Positions 40,760 through 51,687 of a stretch of DNA of 64,000 nt are shown here, piece by piece. A program made the translations under genes and the position numbers. Source of the DNA: Lysinibacillus odysseyi 34hs-1 = NBRC 100172 (GTDB taxonomy: Bacteria; Bacillota; Bacilli; Bacillales_A; Planococcaceae). The stretch's first letter is position 1, and the number at the start of each line of letters is the position of its first letter. Below the pieces are notes generated by a model. That model was not told the DNA's origin. It ran no database searches and was given only the letters and a program-made list of their open reading frames with translations. The stretch lies in the NCBI RefSeq assembly GCF_001591965.1, contig NZ_BCVX01000014.1, forward strand, positions 98,570-162,569, in the 5' to 3' direction.

Positions 40760-42358
40760 TTAATCCTCAGCGATCCAGCTACGCAGCAGCTTTGCAAAAT
40801 CTTCAGGCTTATCTTTGGCCATTTTTTCAAGCTGTTTACGGCGCACAGTCGCTTCAGTCTCTTTTTCTTCTGATATATCTTCTACCTCTATTAATTCTTG
40901 CTGCTGTTCCATGATACTCAGCTCTTCCTCTTCACGTTTACGTCTTCTCAAACGTAGAATGAAGAATACGAGTAAGCCGATAGCTGCTAATAGAATACCG
41001 CCGACTACCCATGCCCACCACGGAATAACCGAGGCCGGTTCTGTTTCTGTTGTTGCTTTACCATAAAACGGTTGGACAGAAACTACTACTTTATCACTGA
41101 TGTCTTCTTCTGTTAGATCGCCTGCTGCCTCTTTATCAAGTGTTGTACGGACAATAGTTGATAAGATTTGTTCAATATCCTCTTGCACGGAAGCATCTAA
41201 TGAAGCAGTATTGTCTTCCCCAGGCGGCTCTACCATTACCTGGATGCCCAAGTCACGGATTTTATAAGGACTTTCCTGAATTTCGCGGCGAATGCGGTTT
41301 ACATCATTATTGATTGTTTCCTCAACCCGCTCATAATCACCGTTCTCTGTTGTACCTTCCTGGTAATCTGTGAAATTATCTGTTACATTCTCAGCTTCTG
41401 GTACACCAGCAGCAGCCGCGCCGTTTCCTGTATATGTTTCAGTAATACGTTGTGCGCTGATGGCAATACCTTCGATGTTTTCCTCATCAACCGGCTTTAC
41501 TAAATTCTCTTCCCTATTTTCCTGTTTAAAATCAATATCCGTTGTAACAGATACAACAACTTTGTCCTGACCTATCATCGTACCGAGCATGTTCTGCACT
41601 TGTCGCTGGATATCACGTTCTACTGCTTTCTTGACAGCCATTTGGCCTTCCACAGTTGCAGTTGTACCGCCTCCGTTTTGAATGGAGTCCAAATCATAAT
41701 ACTCAGCATATTGGTTGGAAATCTCAATATTTTCTGTACTTAAATTCGGTATACTTTTTGAAACAAGATTATAGAGCGTCTGTATTTGATCATTTGTAAA
41801 CTTGTGGCCCGGTTCTGTATTTAAAATAATTGCCACGCTTGATTCCTCAGCAGAATCCTTTAGGAAAACTCCCTCTTCCGGCATCGAAATCATTACTTTC
41901 GCATCCTTGACGCCTTCAATCTGCTTAATTAAATTGGCAACCTCCGTTTGTGTAGCTGCCAGCTTAATCACGTTGAACTCATTATCCGTCATACCGAATC
42001 CGGCATTTTCTGTAAAAAATGAATTACTGATGGCTCCCGTTTCCGGATAGCCTTGTGAAGCAAGTGACACTTTCAGCTGATCTACTTGTTCTTCCGGCAC
42101 TAGAATGGTAGTTCCTCCATTTGCCAGTTCATAAGTCGTTCCCTGCGCCGTCAATACATCTGCAATCTGCCCCGCCTCAGTAGTAGATAAGCCTGTAAAC
42201 AATTGCGCCATTGTCGTTCTAGTAGAGAAGTAGGTAAGTACACCAGCTATTGCAATAATTGCTATAATGGTACCGATCAGCGCGCCTTTTTGGTTTCTTG
42301 TCCGGCTCGACCAAAATTTTGTCGAATCCGTTTTTACTTTTGTTAATCGTTCATTCAT
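40760..42358 (-). CDS. fliF: Flagellar MS-ring protein FliF
   Basis: FliF forms the MS ring in the membrane. The 532-residue protein has a membrane segment at about residues 25-45 and another near 445-467, ring-building motifs (EGVKDAKVMISMPEEGVFLKD), and a C-terminal cytoplasmic tail that binds FliG (KDKPEDFAKLLRSWIAED). A single copy of the motif otherwise concentrated in the prophage segment lies in this gene at 41645-41654. Confidence 0.98.
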   Translation of the reverse strand: MNERLTKVKTDSTKFWSSRTRNQKGALIGTIIAIIAIAGVLTYFSTRTTMAQLFTGLSTTEAGQIADVLTAQGTTYELANGGTTILVPEEQVDQLKVSLASQGYPETGAISNSFFTENAGFGMTDNEFNVIKLAATQTEVANLIKQIEGVKDAKVMISMPEEGVFLKDSAEESSVAIILNTEPGHKFTNDQIQTLYNLVSKSIPNLSTENIEISNQYAEYYDLDSIQNGGGTTATVEGQMAVKKAVERDIQRQVQNMLGTMIGQDKVVVSVTTDIDFKQENREENLVKPVDEENIEGIAISAQRITETYTGNGAAAAGVPEAENVTDNFTDYQEGTTENGDYERVEETINNDVNRIRREIQESPYKIRDLGIQVMVEPPGEDNTASLDASVQEDIEQILSTIVRTTLDKEAAGDLTEEDISDKVVVSVQPFYGKATTETEPASVIPWWAWVVGGILLAAIGLLVFFILRLRRRKREEEELSIMEQQQELIEVEDISEEKETEATVRRKQLEKMAKDKPEDFAKLLRSWIAED

Positions 42359-42418
42359 TATGAATCCTCCGGTTATAGTGAATGCTCCAACAATTTACGA
42401 TTCGCTTTCACCTTTGGA

Positions 42419-42727
42419 TTATACAGACATTCTCATAATCTCTTGGTAGGCTTCAATTACCTTATTACGAACTTCCATTGTTGCATTTAATGTAATACTT
42501 GCTTTTTGGGAAGCAATCATTACTTCATGTAATTCAACGTCTCCACCATTAATTAATTTTTCGGTCATTGCATCTGATTGGATTTGCTGAGCATTTACGT
42601 TTGCCAGCGCATCCTTTAATGTATTGGCGAATGTTTGCTGCGCTTGAGAAGATGTTACTGGTACCGAGACTTTTGTTGCTTCATTCACCAGGGGTGTTGT
42701 CATCATTGAGACAGAATTAATTGCCAT
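42419..42727 (-). CDS. fliE: MS-ring/rod adaptor FliE
   Basis: FliE connects the MS ring to the rod. The 102-residue protein has the conserved helices FANTLKDALANVNAQQIQSD and the C-terminal IASQKASITLNATMEVRNKV. It follows flgC by 18 bases. Confidence 0.96.
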   Translation of the reverse strand: MAINSVSMMTTPLVNEATKVSVPVTSSQAQQTFANTLKDALANVNAQQIQSDAMTEKLINGGDVELHEVMIASQKASITLNATMEVRNKVIEAYQEIMRMSV

Positions 42728-42745
42728 TGTCTATCCTCCTATACC

Positions 42746-43213
42746 TTATCCTTTACCAATTTCCAGTGCCTTTGTCAGCATTGCCTTGTTGGCATTAAAC
42801 ATTGTTATATTTGCTTCATATGAACGAGAAGCTGAAATGAGATCAACCATTTCCGTGAGTAAATCTACATTGGATGTCTGTACATATCCTTCTTCATTTG
42901 CATCAGGATGTGTTGGATCATAGACAAGTTTGAATGGCGTTTCGGTGTTTTCTTTAATTTCCTTCACTTTTACCCCGTTGCCAACTGCTGTATTTGAAGA
43001 TTTGCCCATTGCTGCATGAAGAAAACTGCCAAAGCGTCCCTCTTGCTGTTCTGTCAAGACAACAGATTTTTTACGGTATGGCTCCCACTGGCCATTTACT
43101 TGGCGAGCTCGTGTTGTATCGACATTTGCTATATTAGAGGAAATAACATCCATACGAAGTCTCTGCGTAGTCAATGCAGAAGCTGTCGTATTCATACTAT
43201 GGAATATTGCCAC
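42746..43213 (-). CDS. flgC: Flagellar basal-body rod protein FlgC
   Basis: FlgC is a proximal rod protein. The 155-residue protein starts at a GTG with GGAGGT eight bases upstream, has the rod motif LRMDVISSNIANVDTTRA, the middle VYDPTHPDANEEGYVQTSNVD, and the C-terminal MVDLISASRSYEANITMFN. The intact flgC begins two bases past the flgB stop. Confidence 0.97.
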   Translation of the reverse strand: MAIFHSMNTTASALTTQRLRMDVISSNIANVDTTRARQVNGQWEPYRKKSVVLTEQQEGRFGSFLHAAMGKSSNTAVGNGVKVKEIKENTETPFKLVYDPTHPDANEEGYVQTSNVDLLTEMVDLISASRSYEANITMFNANKAMLTKALEIGKG

Positions 43214-43215
43214 CG

Positions 43216-43608
43216 TTATTTACCTCCTTTAATGACATTATTTAATGTACTGAGTTTTCCGCCTACCCGATCGATCAGTGCATTATAATAAATTTGATTT
43301 TCCGCAAGACTCGCCTGTTCAGCATCCATATTTACCCCGTTGCCGTTCGGCCGAGCTCAAAAATTGTCGTAGCTGTATAAACCTGGTGTCGACTGCTTGA
43401 TTTCAAAATCATAGTGCCGTGCATCTGTTTTATAAGAAGCAAGCGGCTCCTTTTGTACATTCTCAAAAATTTGTTTGAAGCTTACCTCTTTCGCCTTATA
43501 GTTCGGCGTGTCCACATTTGCTATATTTTGCGCGATTGCCTTATTTTTTAAGGTTGCATAGGAAAGCCCTTTTTCTAAACTGCTAATTGTCCCACCAAAC
43601 AAGTCCAA
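43216..43608 (-). pseudogene. flgB: Flagellar rod protein FlgB, interrupted by an in-frame TGA
   Basis: FlgB is a proximal rod protein needed to build the flagellum. The N-terminal part is normal (rod motif AIAQNIANVDTPNYKAKE). After YSYDNF a TGA at 43359-43357 stops the frame. The same frame then continues without shift through ARPNGNGVNMD, LAENQIYYNALIDRVGGKL and VIKGGK to a TAA at 43216, which is the expected FlgB C-terminus. So one base substitution, not a frameshift, explains the break. I prefer the TTG start at 43608, with GAGGTG six bases upstream; a GTG at 43617 is the alternative. It is the first gene of the fla/che operon. It could be a true nonsense mutation, a sequencing error, or a read-through codon. 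Confidence 0.85.
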
Positions 43609-43692
43609 AACTTTCACCTCAATAATAATAAACAGAATATTTTTTCATGAAATCTTATCCAACTTAACCAATAATACAATTGTAATGAAGAA

Positions 43693-43721
43693 GTAATATA
43701 GTGTCTATTGACTTTCGTCAC
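43693..43721 (-). promoter_or_regulatory. Candidate sigma-A promoter of the fla/che operon
   Basis: GTGACG is followed after 17 bases by TATTAC on the minus strand, about 85 bases upstream of flgB. The gap between codY and flgB (43618-43984) is otherwise AT-rich, holds the codY terminator, and shows no gene and no convincing sigma-D promoter. Confidence 0.45.
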
Positions 43722-43929
43722 TTTTTAGTAGGCCATAAAACCTATTTTTCTTCACACTTCGTTCAAAAACGACAAAATCCCTCTAGTTTTTAAGTTATTT
43801 GATATCCTTTGAAACTCCTATAAATTCGACGGAGAAGCATACAAAAGACACGAATAGAAAGGATTACTAAAGTGTTATTTTTTTCCTCAAGTTATTTTAC
43901 TGATACTATGTTTAAAAAGCAACAAAAAA

Positions 43930-43966
43930 AACGCAGATAAAGCGAACATTCGACTTTATCTGCGTT
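43930..43966. terminator. Terminator after codY
   Basis: AACGCAGATAAAG pairs perfectly with CTTTATCTGCGTT (13 bp, 11-base loop), with a run of eight T on the minus strand and TTTT on the plus strand. It lies 19 bases past the codY stop and separates codY from the fla/che operon. Confidence 0.92.
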
Positions 43967-43984
43967 TTCGAAACACACAAACCT

Positions 43985-44764
43985 TTATTTCATCTTGATT
44001 TCAGCTAATGCAGTCAGGAACTTATCGTTTAGTACTTTGATATAAGTTCCTTTCATTCCTAAAGAACGTGACTCAATTACACCAGCAGATTCCAGCTTAC
44101 GTAAAGCATTTACAATGACAGAACGTGTAATACCGACACGGTCTGCAATTTTAGAAGCTACCAATAGGCCTTCATTCCCATCAAGTTCTTCGAAAATATG
44201 CTCAATTGCCTCCAATTCTGAATAAGACAGTGAATTGATTGCCATTTGTACAACTGCTTTCGAACGTGCTTCTTCTTCGATCTCCTCCGCCTTTTCACGC
44301 AGGATTTCCATACCTACTACAGTAGCCCCGTACTCGGCAAGGATTAGATCATCATCTTCAAATTGGTCATTAATACGAGCTAAAATTAATGTTCCTAGAC
44401 GTTCACCACCGCCGATAATCGGCACAATCGTTGTTAAACCTGATGCAAATAAATCTTTATTTTCTACAGGGAACGCTGTATATTCGCTTTCAATTCTAAT
44501 GTTCGGTGAAGTTTCCGTAATGTTGAACAAGCCCTTCGTATAGACTTCCGGGAATTGGCGTTCTTCAAACATTTTCTTCATGCGATCATTTTCAATTTGC
44601 TGATGGATCGATAATCCTAACAGTTTCCCTTTACGGCTGACGATAAAGACATTGCTATCGATAATATCCCCCAATGTGTCCGCCATTTCCTTGAAGTTTA
44701 CCGGTTTACCCGCTGATGCCTGAAGCATCGCATTAATTTTACGTGTTTTTGTTAATAAATCCAT
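43985..44764 (-). CDS. codY: GTP- and branched-chain-amino-acid-sensing repressor CodY
   Basis: CodY represses nutrient-stress genes and, in Bacillus, flagellar genes. The 259-residue length is standard. It has an N-terminal GAF sensor domain (about residues 1-155, with [13 protein letters not shown] for ligand binding) and a C-terminal winged helix with recognition region [37 protein letters not shown] (residues about 203-240). It is followed by a strong terminator and preceded by hslU. Confidence 0.98.
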   Translation of the reverse strand: MDLLTKTRKINAMLQASAGKPVNFKEMADTLGDIIDSNVFIVSRKGKLLGLSIHQQIENDRMKKMFEERQFPEVYTKGLFNITETSPNIRIESEYTAFPVENKDLFASGLTTIVPIIGGGERLGTLILARINDQFEDDDLILAEYGATVVGMEILREKAEEIEEEARSKAVVQMAINSLSYSELEAIEHIFEELDGNEGLLVASKIADRVGITRSVIVNALRKLESAGVIESRSLGMKGTYIKVLNDKFLTALAEIKMK

Positions 44765-44851
44765 TATATATATCCTCCTACTTTTACTAAACAGTCAATT
44801 CACTAAATATTCTAAAGCTTTTTACAATTTAAAGAAACTATTTTGACCTTT

Positions 44852-46237
44852 TTATAAAATAAACTGTGTCAAATCTTTGTTTTTTACTATATCACCTAGT
44901 TTTTGATCTATATAACTTGGGGTAATTTCAATATGGGCCGGTGCAATCTCGGATGCTTCGAAAGATAATTCCTCCAAAAGACGCTCTAAAATTGTATGCA
45001 GGCGTCGTGCCCCGATATTGTCTGTTTCCTGGTTTACTTCTGTAGCAATCTCTGCAATACGCTCAATCGCGTCATCAGTAAAATCAATGGTAACTCCTTC
45101 TGTCTCCAACAATGATTTGTACTGCAGGATCAGCGATTGATCTGGTTCCCGTAAAATTCGTACAAAGTCTTCCTTTGTTAATTTTTCAAGCTCTACCCGG
45201 ATTGGGAAACGACCTTGGAGCTCTGGAATTAAATCACTCGGTTTGGATACATGGAATGCCCCTGCTGCAATAAACAGCATGTAATCCGTTTTTACCGTGC
45301 CATACTTCGTTGTCACAGTAGATCCTTCTACAATGGGAAGAATATCCCGCTGCACACCTTCCCGTGATACTTCGGCAGAGGAAGAGCCTTTGCTGGCGAT
45401 TTTATCGATTTCATCAATAAATATAATCCCCGCCTGTTCTGCACGCAAAATGGCTTCTTGGGCAAGCTCATCAGGATCAATCAGCTTATTTGCTTCTTCC
45501 ATTATCAGTAGACGCCGGGCATCCTTTACTTTTACCTTACGTTTTTTTGTCTTTTTAGGCATTAGGCTTGAAAGCATATCCTGCATGCCGGCATTATGCT
45601 CCATTCCCGGCATCATATCAAACATAGATGGAGCCTGTTCTGTCACTTCAATCGTTACCCACTGCTCTTCGAGTTTTCCTGCCTTTAGATCCTCCGCTAT
45701 CTGCACTCTGCGCGAACGGACTTCCGCTTCTTCCTGAGGAGAAGTTTGCTGTTGATCTTCCTGCTGCCCTCCAAATAACATAGCAAAAGGATTTTGAGGC
45801 ATTTTCCCTTTAAACTTTGAAGGTACAAGAAGTTTCACCAATGCCTCATTCGCCATTTTTTCTGCCTGTTCCTGCACATCCTCTGTCATCTCTTCCTTCA
45901 CTAGACGACGGGAAGCTTCCACTAGATCACGAACCATGGATTCTACGTCACGTCCGACATAGCCAACTTCCGTAAACTTTGTCGCTTCCACCTTTATAAA
46001 GGGTGCATTTGTCAGCTTTGCAATCCGGCGGGCAATTTCCGTTTTCCCTACACCTGTTGGTCCGATCATCAAAATATTTTTTGGAATGACTTCAGTTTTG
46101 ATTTCTTCAGGTAATAACGAACGGCGGTAACGGTTACGCAGGGCAATTGCTACTGCACGCTTAGCTTCATTCTGACCGACTATATAACGATTTAAACTTT
46201 CCGTAATTTGTCTTGGCGTTAAATTTACATTTTTCAT
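44852..46237 (-). CDS. hslU: HslU (ClpY) ATPase of the HslUV protease
   Basis: HslU unfolds substrates for HslV. The 461-residue AAA+ protein has Walker A in [15 protein letters not shown] (about residues 54-68), the [10 protein letters not shown] pore loop, Walker [12 protein letters not shown], and the C-terminal DLTQFIL that inserts into HslV. It abuts hslV with no gap. Confidence 0.98.
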   Translation of the reverse strand: MKNVNLTPRQITESLNRYIVGQNEAKRAVAIALRNRYRRSLLPEEIKTEVIPKNILMIGPTGVGKTEIARRIAKLTNAPFIKVEATKFTEVGYVGRDVESMVRDLVEASRRLVKEEMTEDVQEQAEKMANEALVKLLVPSKFKGKMPQNPFAMLFGGQQEDQQQTSPQEEAEVRSRRVQIAEDLKAGKLEEQWVTIEVTEQAPSMFDMMPGMEHNAGMQDMLSSLMPKKTKKRKVKVKDARRLLIMEEANKLIDPDELAQEAILRAEQAGIIFIDEIDKIASKGSSSAEVSREGVQRDILPIVEGSTVTTKYGTVKTDYMLFIAAGAFHVSKPSDLIPELQGRFPIRVELEKLTKEDFVRILREPDQSLILQYKSLLETEGVTIDFTDDAIERIAEIATEVNQETDNIGARRLHTILERLLEELSFEASEIAPAHIEITPSYIDQKLGDIVKNKDLTQFIL

Positions 46238-46780
46238 TTACAGCGCCTCCACGATAATATTATGGTTTGTATAAACGCAAATATCAGCAGCCGTTTTTAA
46301 AGCAGCCTCGGCAATTTCTTTTGCAGATAAATGATCTCCGGCATGTGTTTTCAATGCACGGCCAGCTGATAGAGCATAGTTTCCACCTGATCCAATGGCC
46401 AAAATGCCATCATCCGGTTCAATCACTTCCCCGGTACCCGATACTAGCAAAAGTGTATCCTGATCCATTACAAGCAACATTGCTTCTAATTGGCGCAGCA
46501 TTTTATCACCTCGCCACTGCTTTGCGACTTCTACAGATGCACGCATAAGATTGCCATTATACTCATTTAGCTTCGCTTCAAACATTTCAAAAAGTGTGAA
46601 GGCATCTGCTACAGAGCCAGCAAAGCCAGCCAAAACCTTCCCATTAAACAGACGTCTGACCTTTCTCGCTGTATGCTTCATTACTACTGCATTGCCCAAT
46701 GTTACCTGTCCATCACCAGCCATTGCACAGCTCCCGTTATGATGGATAGCAAAAATCGTTGTCGCATGAATTTGTCCCAT
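46238..46780 (-). CDS. hslV: HslV (ClpQ) peptidase
   Basis: HslV is the proteasome-like peptidase partner of HslU. The 180-residue protein has the expected core ([46 protein letters not shown]). Its N-terminus is [10 protein letters not shown], with a six-residue extension before the TT pair that aligns with the catalytic Thr of other HslV proteins. B. subtilis ClpQ has the same extension but starts MSSFHATT, and its N-terminal Ser has been reported to be catalytic. That Ser is Gly here. The start has GAAGGAGG upstream and no alternative. Confidence 0.95.
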   Translation of the reverse strand: MGQIHATTIFAIHHNGSCAMAGDGQVTLGNAVVMKHTARKVRRLFNGKVLAGFAGSVADAFTLFEMFEAKLNEYNGNLMRASVEVAKQWRGDKMLRQLEAMLLVMDQDTLLLVSGTGEVIEPDDGILAIGSGGNYALSAGRALKTHAGDHLSAKEIAEAALKTAADICVYTNHNIIVEAL

Positions 46781-46797
46781 GTCCGTTCCTCCTTCAA

Positions 46798-47697
46798 TTA
46801 CGCTCTTGGATGGGTGTTCATATAAGTATTTCGAAGATGTTCTTTCGTCACATGCGTATACACCTGTGTAGAGGAAAGGTGCGCATGTCCCAGCAATTCC
46901 TGAACCGTACGCAAATCTGCACCATTATTCAACAAATGCGTTGCAAAAGTATGACGCAGCATATGCGGATAAATTTTCGAATGAAGAGAAGCTTCCTCCA
47001 TCATCTCACTTAAAATATGACGCACACCTCGTGCTGTAAGTTCACCGCCGCGCATATTCACAAACAGGCGCTGATGATCTTTATTCTTCATGAGCTTTGG
47101 CCGTACTTCCTCCATATAACGAGTTAATGCATCATGGGCGTATTGGCCGAATGGCACGATTCTTTCTTTTCTTCCCTTACCCATTACCCTAAGAATAGAA
47201 TACGCAAAATCAATCTGATTCACTTCCACCGAGACGCATTCGCTGACACGGATGCCTGTTGCATACAGCAATTCCAAAATGGCCATATTACGAATTGATT
47301 TTTCATCCTCACCGCTGGAAGCCGCAAATAGCTGCTGCAATTCCTCCTCATAAAAAAAGCTCGGAAGTCTTTCCTCTTTTTTAGGATGATATAGTGAGCG
47401 AAATGGTGCGTCATCTAAATCAACTTCACGGTTTAAGTAGCGGAAAAACGACCTGATTGATGAGATTTTTCTGGAAATCGATGTTCTTGCCATATTCTCT
47501 TCATAAAGCTTTGTTACGTACAGTCTCGCATGGAGATACTCTACTTCCGTTAAACAATATACGCCTTCCTGTTCTAGGAAATGTAAAAATTGTGTAATAT
47601 CAGCTTCATACTCACGCACTGTATGGACAGAAAAGTTTTTTTCCAGCTGTACGTATTTAATAAAATGCATTAATGCCTCTGTCGGATTATTCAACAT
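46798..47697 (-). CDS. xerC: Tyrosine recombinase XerC (CodV)
   Basis: XerC/CodV works with XerD to resolve chromosome dimers at dif. The 299-residue protein has the SAM-like N-terminal domain and a catalytic domain with R in [40 protein letters not shown] with the Tyr nucleophile near residue 283. It is the host recombinase in its normal place before hslV, not the prophage integrase. Confidence 0.96.
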   Translation of the reverse strand: MLNNPTEALMHFIKYVQLEKNFSVHTVREYEADITQFLHFLEQEGVYCLTEVEYLHARLYVTKLYEENMARTSISRKISSIRSFFRYLNREVDLDDAPFRSLYHPKKEERLPSFFYEEELQQLFAASSGEDEKSIRNMAILELLYATGIRVSECVSVEVNQIDFAYSILRVMGKGRKERIVPFGQYAHDALTRYMEEVRPKLMKNKDHQRLFVNMRGGELTARGVRHILSEMMEEASLHSKIYPHMLRHTFATHLLNNGADLRTVQELLGHAHLSSTQVYTHVTKEHLRNTYMNTHPRA

Positions 47698-47906
47698 GGG
47701 GATGCCTCCAAAGCAATAGTGTGGTTCTGCCCGAACAGTCAGGATCAGCTATGTAACCTTAAATAAAAAGACATACATCCTGACACTATACCCATCCATC
47801 AAAATGTGCAAGAGAAATATGCGTAATATATTAAAATTTCCATCTTTCGTTCACAATTTGACGATTCTTTATCCAATTAAAAGCAATTTAACCATTCAGA
47901 CATTAT

Positions 47907-47946
47907 AAAAAGCCTCTCAAATTATAACAACTTCAAGAGGCCTTTT
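47907..47946 (-). terminator. Intrinsic terminator after trmFO
   Basis: GCCTCTTGAAG can pair with the opposed TTTGAGAGGC on the minus strand, followed by TTTTTA. It lies just past the trmFO stop. The gap to xerC (47698-47950) shows a TATAGT at about 47789 on the minus strand, but no well-placed -35. Confidence 0.75.
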
Positions 47947-47950
47947 GCAA

Positions 47951-49264
47951 TTATATTGTTTGTGAATTCACAAAATTTTGAATTTTCTCCAATGCGCGTC
48001 CAGCATGGCGTTCCGCACGTTCTACTTTTGATTTTATTCTTTCACCCAAATCAGGGAATAAACCGAAATTCACGTTCATTGGCTGGAAGTTTTTCGAATC
48101 TGCTTCTGTAATATAGCGTGCCATTGAGCCGAGTGCCGTCTCGTGTGGGAACCGTAATAGTTCTTCACCTTTTGCTAGACGTGCGGCATTAATACCTGCA
48201 ATCAATCCGCTGCCGGCCGACTCCACATATCCTTCTACACCTGTCATTTGCCCCGCAAAGAAAATTTGTGGGTTTGAACGAAGCTGATATGTGCTGTTCA
48301 ATACACGTGGTGAATTGATGAATGTATTGCGGTGCATAACTCCATAACGGACGATCTCTAGATTTTCAAGCCCCGGGATCATAGAAAATACACGTTTTTG
48401 CTCCGGCCATTTCAAATGTGTTTGGAACCCTACAATATTGTAAAGCGTTCCCGCTGCATCATCCTGCCGCAACTGAACAACCGCATATGGACGTTTGTCT
48501 GTTTTCGGGTCTTCCAGTCCTACTGGTTTCATTGGCCCGAACAGCATTGTCTTTTCTCCACGTGCTGCCATTACCTCGATTGGCATACAGCCTTCGAAGT
48601 ACTTTTCCTTTTCGAATTCTTTCAATGGTGCACATTCTGCTGTAATCAGCGCTTCTCGGAATGCATCAAACTCTTCCTTTGTCATCGGGCAGTTTAAATA
48701 GGCAGCTTCACCTTTATCATACCGGGATTTTAAATATACTTTATCCATGTTGATGCTATCCTTTTCAAGGATCGGTGCTGCTGCATCATAAAAGTATAAA
48801 TATTCTTCACCAGTCAGTTCTTTAATTTTGTTTGCCAGCGCTTCTGATGTTAACGGTCCTGTGGCAATCACGGTAATTCCCTCGGGAATCTCTGTTACCT
48901 CTTCGTGGATTACTTCCACAAGCGGGTGATTTTTCACAGCCTCTGTCACATAGCCGGCAAACTCATGGCGGTCTACAGCTAATGCACCGCCGGCAGGTAC
49001 TGAGCATTGGTCCGCTGCCTTCATAATTACCGAATCTAAAATACGCATTTCTTCTTTAATAACCCCTACAGCATTTGTCAGGTTATTGGCACGAAGCGAG
49101 TTGGAGCAAACTAGCTCTGCAAATTTATCCGTATGATGTGCAGGTGTCTGCTTTACAGGGCGCATTTCATACAGTCGTACTTTTACGCCGCGCTTCGCGA
49201 TTTGCCACGCTGCCTCGCTCCCTGCAAGGCCGGCACCAATTACATTTACAATTTGTTCTGTCAT
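47951..49264 (-). CDS. trmFO: tRNA (uracil-5)-methyltransferase TrmFO (folate/FAD type)
   Basis: TrmFO (Gid) makes m5U54 in tRNA using methylenetetrahydrofolate and FAD. The 437-residue protein begins with the FAD-binding [21 protein letters not shown] and has NSLRANNL and the [16 protein letters not shown] segment with the family cysteine (about residues 55-95), plus [23 protein letters not shown] near residue 340. It follows topA by 12 bases. Confidence 0.98.
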   Translation of the reverse strand: MTEQIVNVIGAGLAGSEAAWQIAKRGVKVRLYEMRPVKQTPAHHTDKFAELVCSNSLRANNLTNAVGVIKEEMRILDSVIMKAADQCSVPAGGALAVDRHEFAGYVTEAVKNHPLVEVIHEEVTEIPEGITVIATGPLTSEALANKIKELTGEEYLYFYDAAAPILEKDSINMDKVYLKSRYDKGEAAYLNCPMTKEEFDAFREALITAECAPLKEFEKEKYFEGCMPIEVMAARGEKTMLFGPMKPVGLEDPKTDKRPYAVVQLRQDDAAGTLYNIVGFQTHLKWPEQKRVFSMIPGLENLEIVRYGVMHRNTFINSPRVLNSTYQLRSNPQIFFAGQMTGVEGYVESAGSGLIAGINAARLAKGEELLRFPHETALGSMARYITEADSKNFQPMNVNFGLFPDLGERIKSKVERAERHAGRALEKIQNFVNSQTI

Positions 49265-49276
49265 TTTTTTACCTCT

Positions 49277-51364
49277 TTATTCTGACGGTGTTTCCTCGTA
49301 GTCACAGTCGCTGTTTGTACATTGGATTTGAACACCTTTTTTCAACTTCTTCTCTACTAATAATGCACTACATTTTGGACAAGGTCTACTAATCGGCTTA
49401 TCCCATGAAACGAATTCGCAATCCGGATAGCGATCACATCCATAAAAGACACGCTTCGTCTTGCTTTTCCGTTCTACGATCTCGCCCTCTTTACAAGATG
49501 GGCATTTTACGCCAATTGGTTTGACGATTGCCTTAGTATTACGGCAGTCTGGGAAGTTGGAGCATGCCATAAATTTCCCGTAACGGCCCAGCTTGAAGAC
49601 CATAGGTGAACCGCAGTTTTCACAGTCTTCTCCTGCCGGTTCATCTTTAATTTCAATTTTCTCCATCTCTTCTTCTGCATGACGTAAATGCGGTTCGAAG
49701 TCTTTATAAAAAGCATCAATGACTTCTACCCATTTTGTAATGCCTTCTTCAACGCCATCAAGATCTTGTTCCATTTGCGCTGTAAATTCAATATTAATAA
49801 TTTCAGGGAAAAACTCGAGCATCGCCTGATGAACGATTTCACCCAGCTCCGTCGGTACAAAACGTTTGGCATCCAGCTGTACATAGCCACGCTTTTGGAT
49901 TGTATCCAGTGTAGGTGCGTATGTTGATGGACGGCCTATCCCCAGCTCTTCCAAGGTTTTAACAAGGCGGGCCTCCGAATAACGCGGCGGCGGCTGTGTG
50001 AAGTGTTGTTTCGGCTCAATATTCACGGTCTTCACCTGATCGCCTATTTCCATTTCAGGCAGCAGTTTTGTTGCCTCTTCTGTTTGGTCATCTGTTCCCT
50101 CAATATAAAGTTTCATAAAGCCCGGGAATTTCACCTGGGAGCCGTTAGCACGGAACTGGACATCATTATTTTTTAGGTCGACTGTTACTGTATCTAAAAC
50201 AGCCGGTGACATTTGGCTTGCGACAAAGCGGTCCCAGATTAAACGATATAACCGTAATTGGTCGCGACTGAGTACTGCCTTCAATTCCTCGGGGCTGCGC
50301 ATAACACTTGTCGGACGGATCGCTTCATGGGCATCTTGTGCATTTGCTTGCTTTTTCACTTGTTTCGCTTCACCGGCGACATAATCCTTCCCATACTTTC
50401 CTTCGATATAGCTGACTGCTTCCGCTTTTGCCGTATCAGAAATACGTGTTGAATCTGTACGCATATATGTGATTAAACCAACTGTACCTTCTTTTTTACC
50501 GATATCGATCCCTTCGTACAGTTGTTGTGCAAGCATCATTGTTTTCTTTGCTCTGAAGTTAAGCTTTCTTGCTGCCTCTTGCTGAAGTGAAGATGTAGTA
50601 AATGCAGGAGCTGCATTTCGTTTACGTTCTTTTTTTACGACATTTGTTACTTCGAATGTGTCACCCTTTAACTTGGATAAAACAGCCTTTACTTCTGCTT
50701 CATTCGTCAGTTTTACCTTTTCCCCACCTGTACCATAGAACAGAGAGTCAAATTGTTTTTTACCTTTTTCAAACAGACCTTCGATTGACCAGTATTCTTC
50801 CGGTACAAAGCTTTTGATCTCATTCTCACGGTCAATAATCAACCGAAGTGCCACGGATTGTACACGTCCTGCCGACAGCCCCTTCTTCACTTTTTTCCAT
50901 AAGATCGGGCTGATATTATAGCCGACAAGCCGGTCTAAAATACGCCGCGCCTGCTGGGCATCGACTAAATCCATATCGATCGGGCGAGGGTGCTTAAAAC
51001 TTTCTAAAATTGCATCCTTCGTAATTTCATTAAATACAACACGGCAATCCGAATTTATATCAATATTTAATGCGGTTGCAAGGTGCCATGCAATCGCTTC
51101 TCCCTCACGGTCAGGGTCGGATGCTAGATAAATTTTTTTCGCTTTTTTTGCCGCTGATTTTAACTCCTGTAATACAGGGCCTTTTCCACGGATTGTTATA
51201 TATTTAGGCTGATAATTATTTTCCGTATCAATACCTGTCTGACTGCGCGGTAAATCACGTACATGGCCGATCGACGCTTTTACTTTATACTTTTTCCCTA
51301 AATAACGTTCGATTGTTTTTGCCTTTGCAGGTGATTCCACTATTACTAAATAATCTGCCATCAT
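49277..51364 (-). CDS. topA: DNA topoisomerase I
   Basis: TopA relaxes negative supercoils. The 695-residue type IA enzyme has the TOPRIM domain ([31 protein letters not shown]), the active-site Tyr in [14 protein letters not shown] near residue 300, and three C-terminal four-cysteine zinc ribbons ([29 protein letters not shown]). The first two codons are both ATG; either may be used, with GGGGGAAAG upstream. It is the first host gene next to the prophage. Confidence 0.98.
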   Translation of the reverse strand: MMADYLVIVESPAKAKTIERYLGKKYKVKASIGHVRDLPRSQTGIDTENNYQPKYITIRGKGPVLQELKSAAKKAKKIYLASDPDREGEAIAWHLATALNIDINSDCRVVFNEITKDAILESFKHPRPIDMDLVDAQQARRILDRLVGYNISPILWKKVKKGLSAGRVQSVALRLIIDRENEIKSFVPEEYWSIEGLFEKGKKQFDSLFYGTGGEKVKLTNEAEVKAVLSKLKGDTFEVTNVVKKERKRNAAPAFTTSSLQQEAARKLNFRAKKTMMLAQQLYEGIDIGKKEGTVGLITYMRTDSTRISDTAKAEAVSYIEGKYGKDYVAGEAKQVKKQANAQDAHEAIRPTSVMRSPEELKAVLSRDQLRLYRLIWDRFVASQMSPAVLDTVTVDLKNNDVQFRANGSQVKFPGFMKLYIEGTDDQTEEATKLLPEMEIGDQVKTVNIEPKQHFTQPPPRYSEARLVKTLEELGIGRPSTYAPTLDTIQKRGYVQLDAKRFVPTELGEIVHQAMLEFFPEIINIEFTAQMEQDLDGVEEGITKWVEVIDAFYKDFEPHLRHAEEEMEKIEIKDEPAGEDCENCGSPMVFKLGRYGKFMACSNFPDCRNTKAIVKPIGVKCPSCKEGEIVERKSKTKRVFYGCDRYPDCEFVSWDKPISRPCPKCSALLVEKKLKKGVQIQCTNSDCDYEETPSE

Positions 51365-51422
51365 TCTTTCCCCCTTATAGAGGTTACTCGTTGTTTTTTA
51401 CAAAGCAATTCCTGTTGCAAAA

Positions 51423-51449
51423 TGTATAACAGATTTACATAGAATGCAA
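51423..51449 (-). promoter_or_regulatory. Candidate promoter of topA
   Basis: TGTTATACA on the minus strand is an extended -10, about 60 bases before topA. TTGCAT lies 15 bases upstream of it, a short spacing for a -35. The gap 51365-51687 also holds the tandem repeat and hairpin listed below, and no gene. Confidence 0.45.
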
Positions 51450-51620
51450 CTTTTTTTCAATTTTTCATTTGAAACATTTGTAATTCTTCAATGATTTGAT
51501 ACCCGTTCCATATAGGAATAGCTGGGGTTTTTAAAGTATATTTATTAATAGAAGAAACTCATGTTAATTAGTATTTTAACTTATTACGTTTCAAATCATT
51601 TTATACTATTTCAGTTTCAA

Positions 51621-51642
51621 TCGGCACGTTTTCGGCACGTTT
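51621..51642. repeat. Tandem 11-bp direct repeat at the prophage-host junction
   Basis: TCGGCACGTTT occurs twice in direct succession. It sits between the last prophage gene and topA. Such repeats at an element end may be integrase arm sites or part of an attachment site; the other end is outside the window, so this cannot be tested here. Confidence 0.6.
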
Positions 51643-51648
51643 ATATTT

Positions 51649-51676
51649 AAGGCCACCCATTATGGAGTGGCCTTTT
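51649..51676 (+). terminator. Hairpin at the prophage end
   Basis: AAGGCCAC pairs perfectly with GTGGCCTT around a ten-base loop, followed by TTTT on the plus strand only. The gene that ends 12 bases away is on the minus strand, where no T run follows, so the hairpin is better placed to block plus-strand transcription than to end that gene. Confidence 0.5.
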
Positions 51677-51687
51677 CTATGATATTC

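Noticed and set aside
43357..43617. flgB as an intact short gene of 86 residues
   Set aside because: The continuing in-frame sequence is a typical FlgB C-terminus, so the short frame is a truncated product. A one-base insertion or deletion was also tested in the T run near the stop and does not restore the frame.
43618..43700. CodY box just upstream of flgB (AATATTCTGTTTATT)
   Set aside because: It has four mismatches to the 15-base consensus, which is common by chance in AT-rich DNA.
46798..47697. Tyrosine recombinase as the prophage integrase
   Set aside because: It is in the conserved xerC(codV)-hslV-hslU-codY order, on the host side of topA, and matches XerC.
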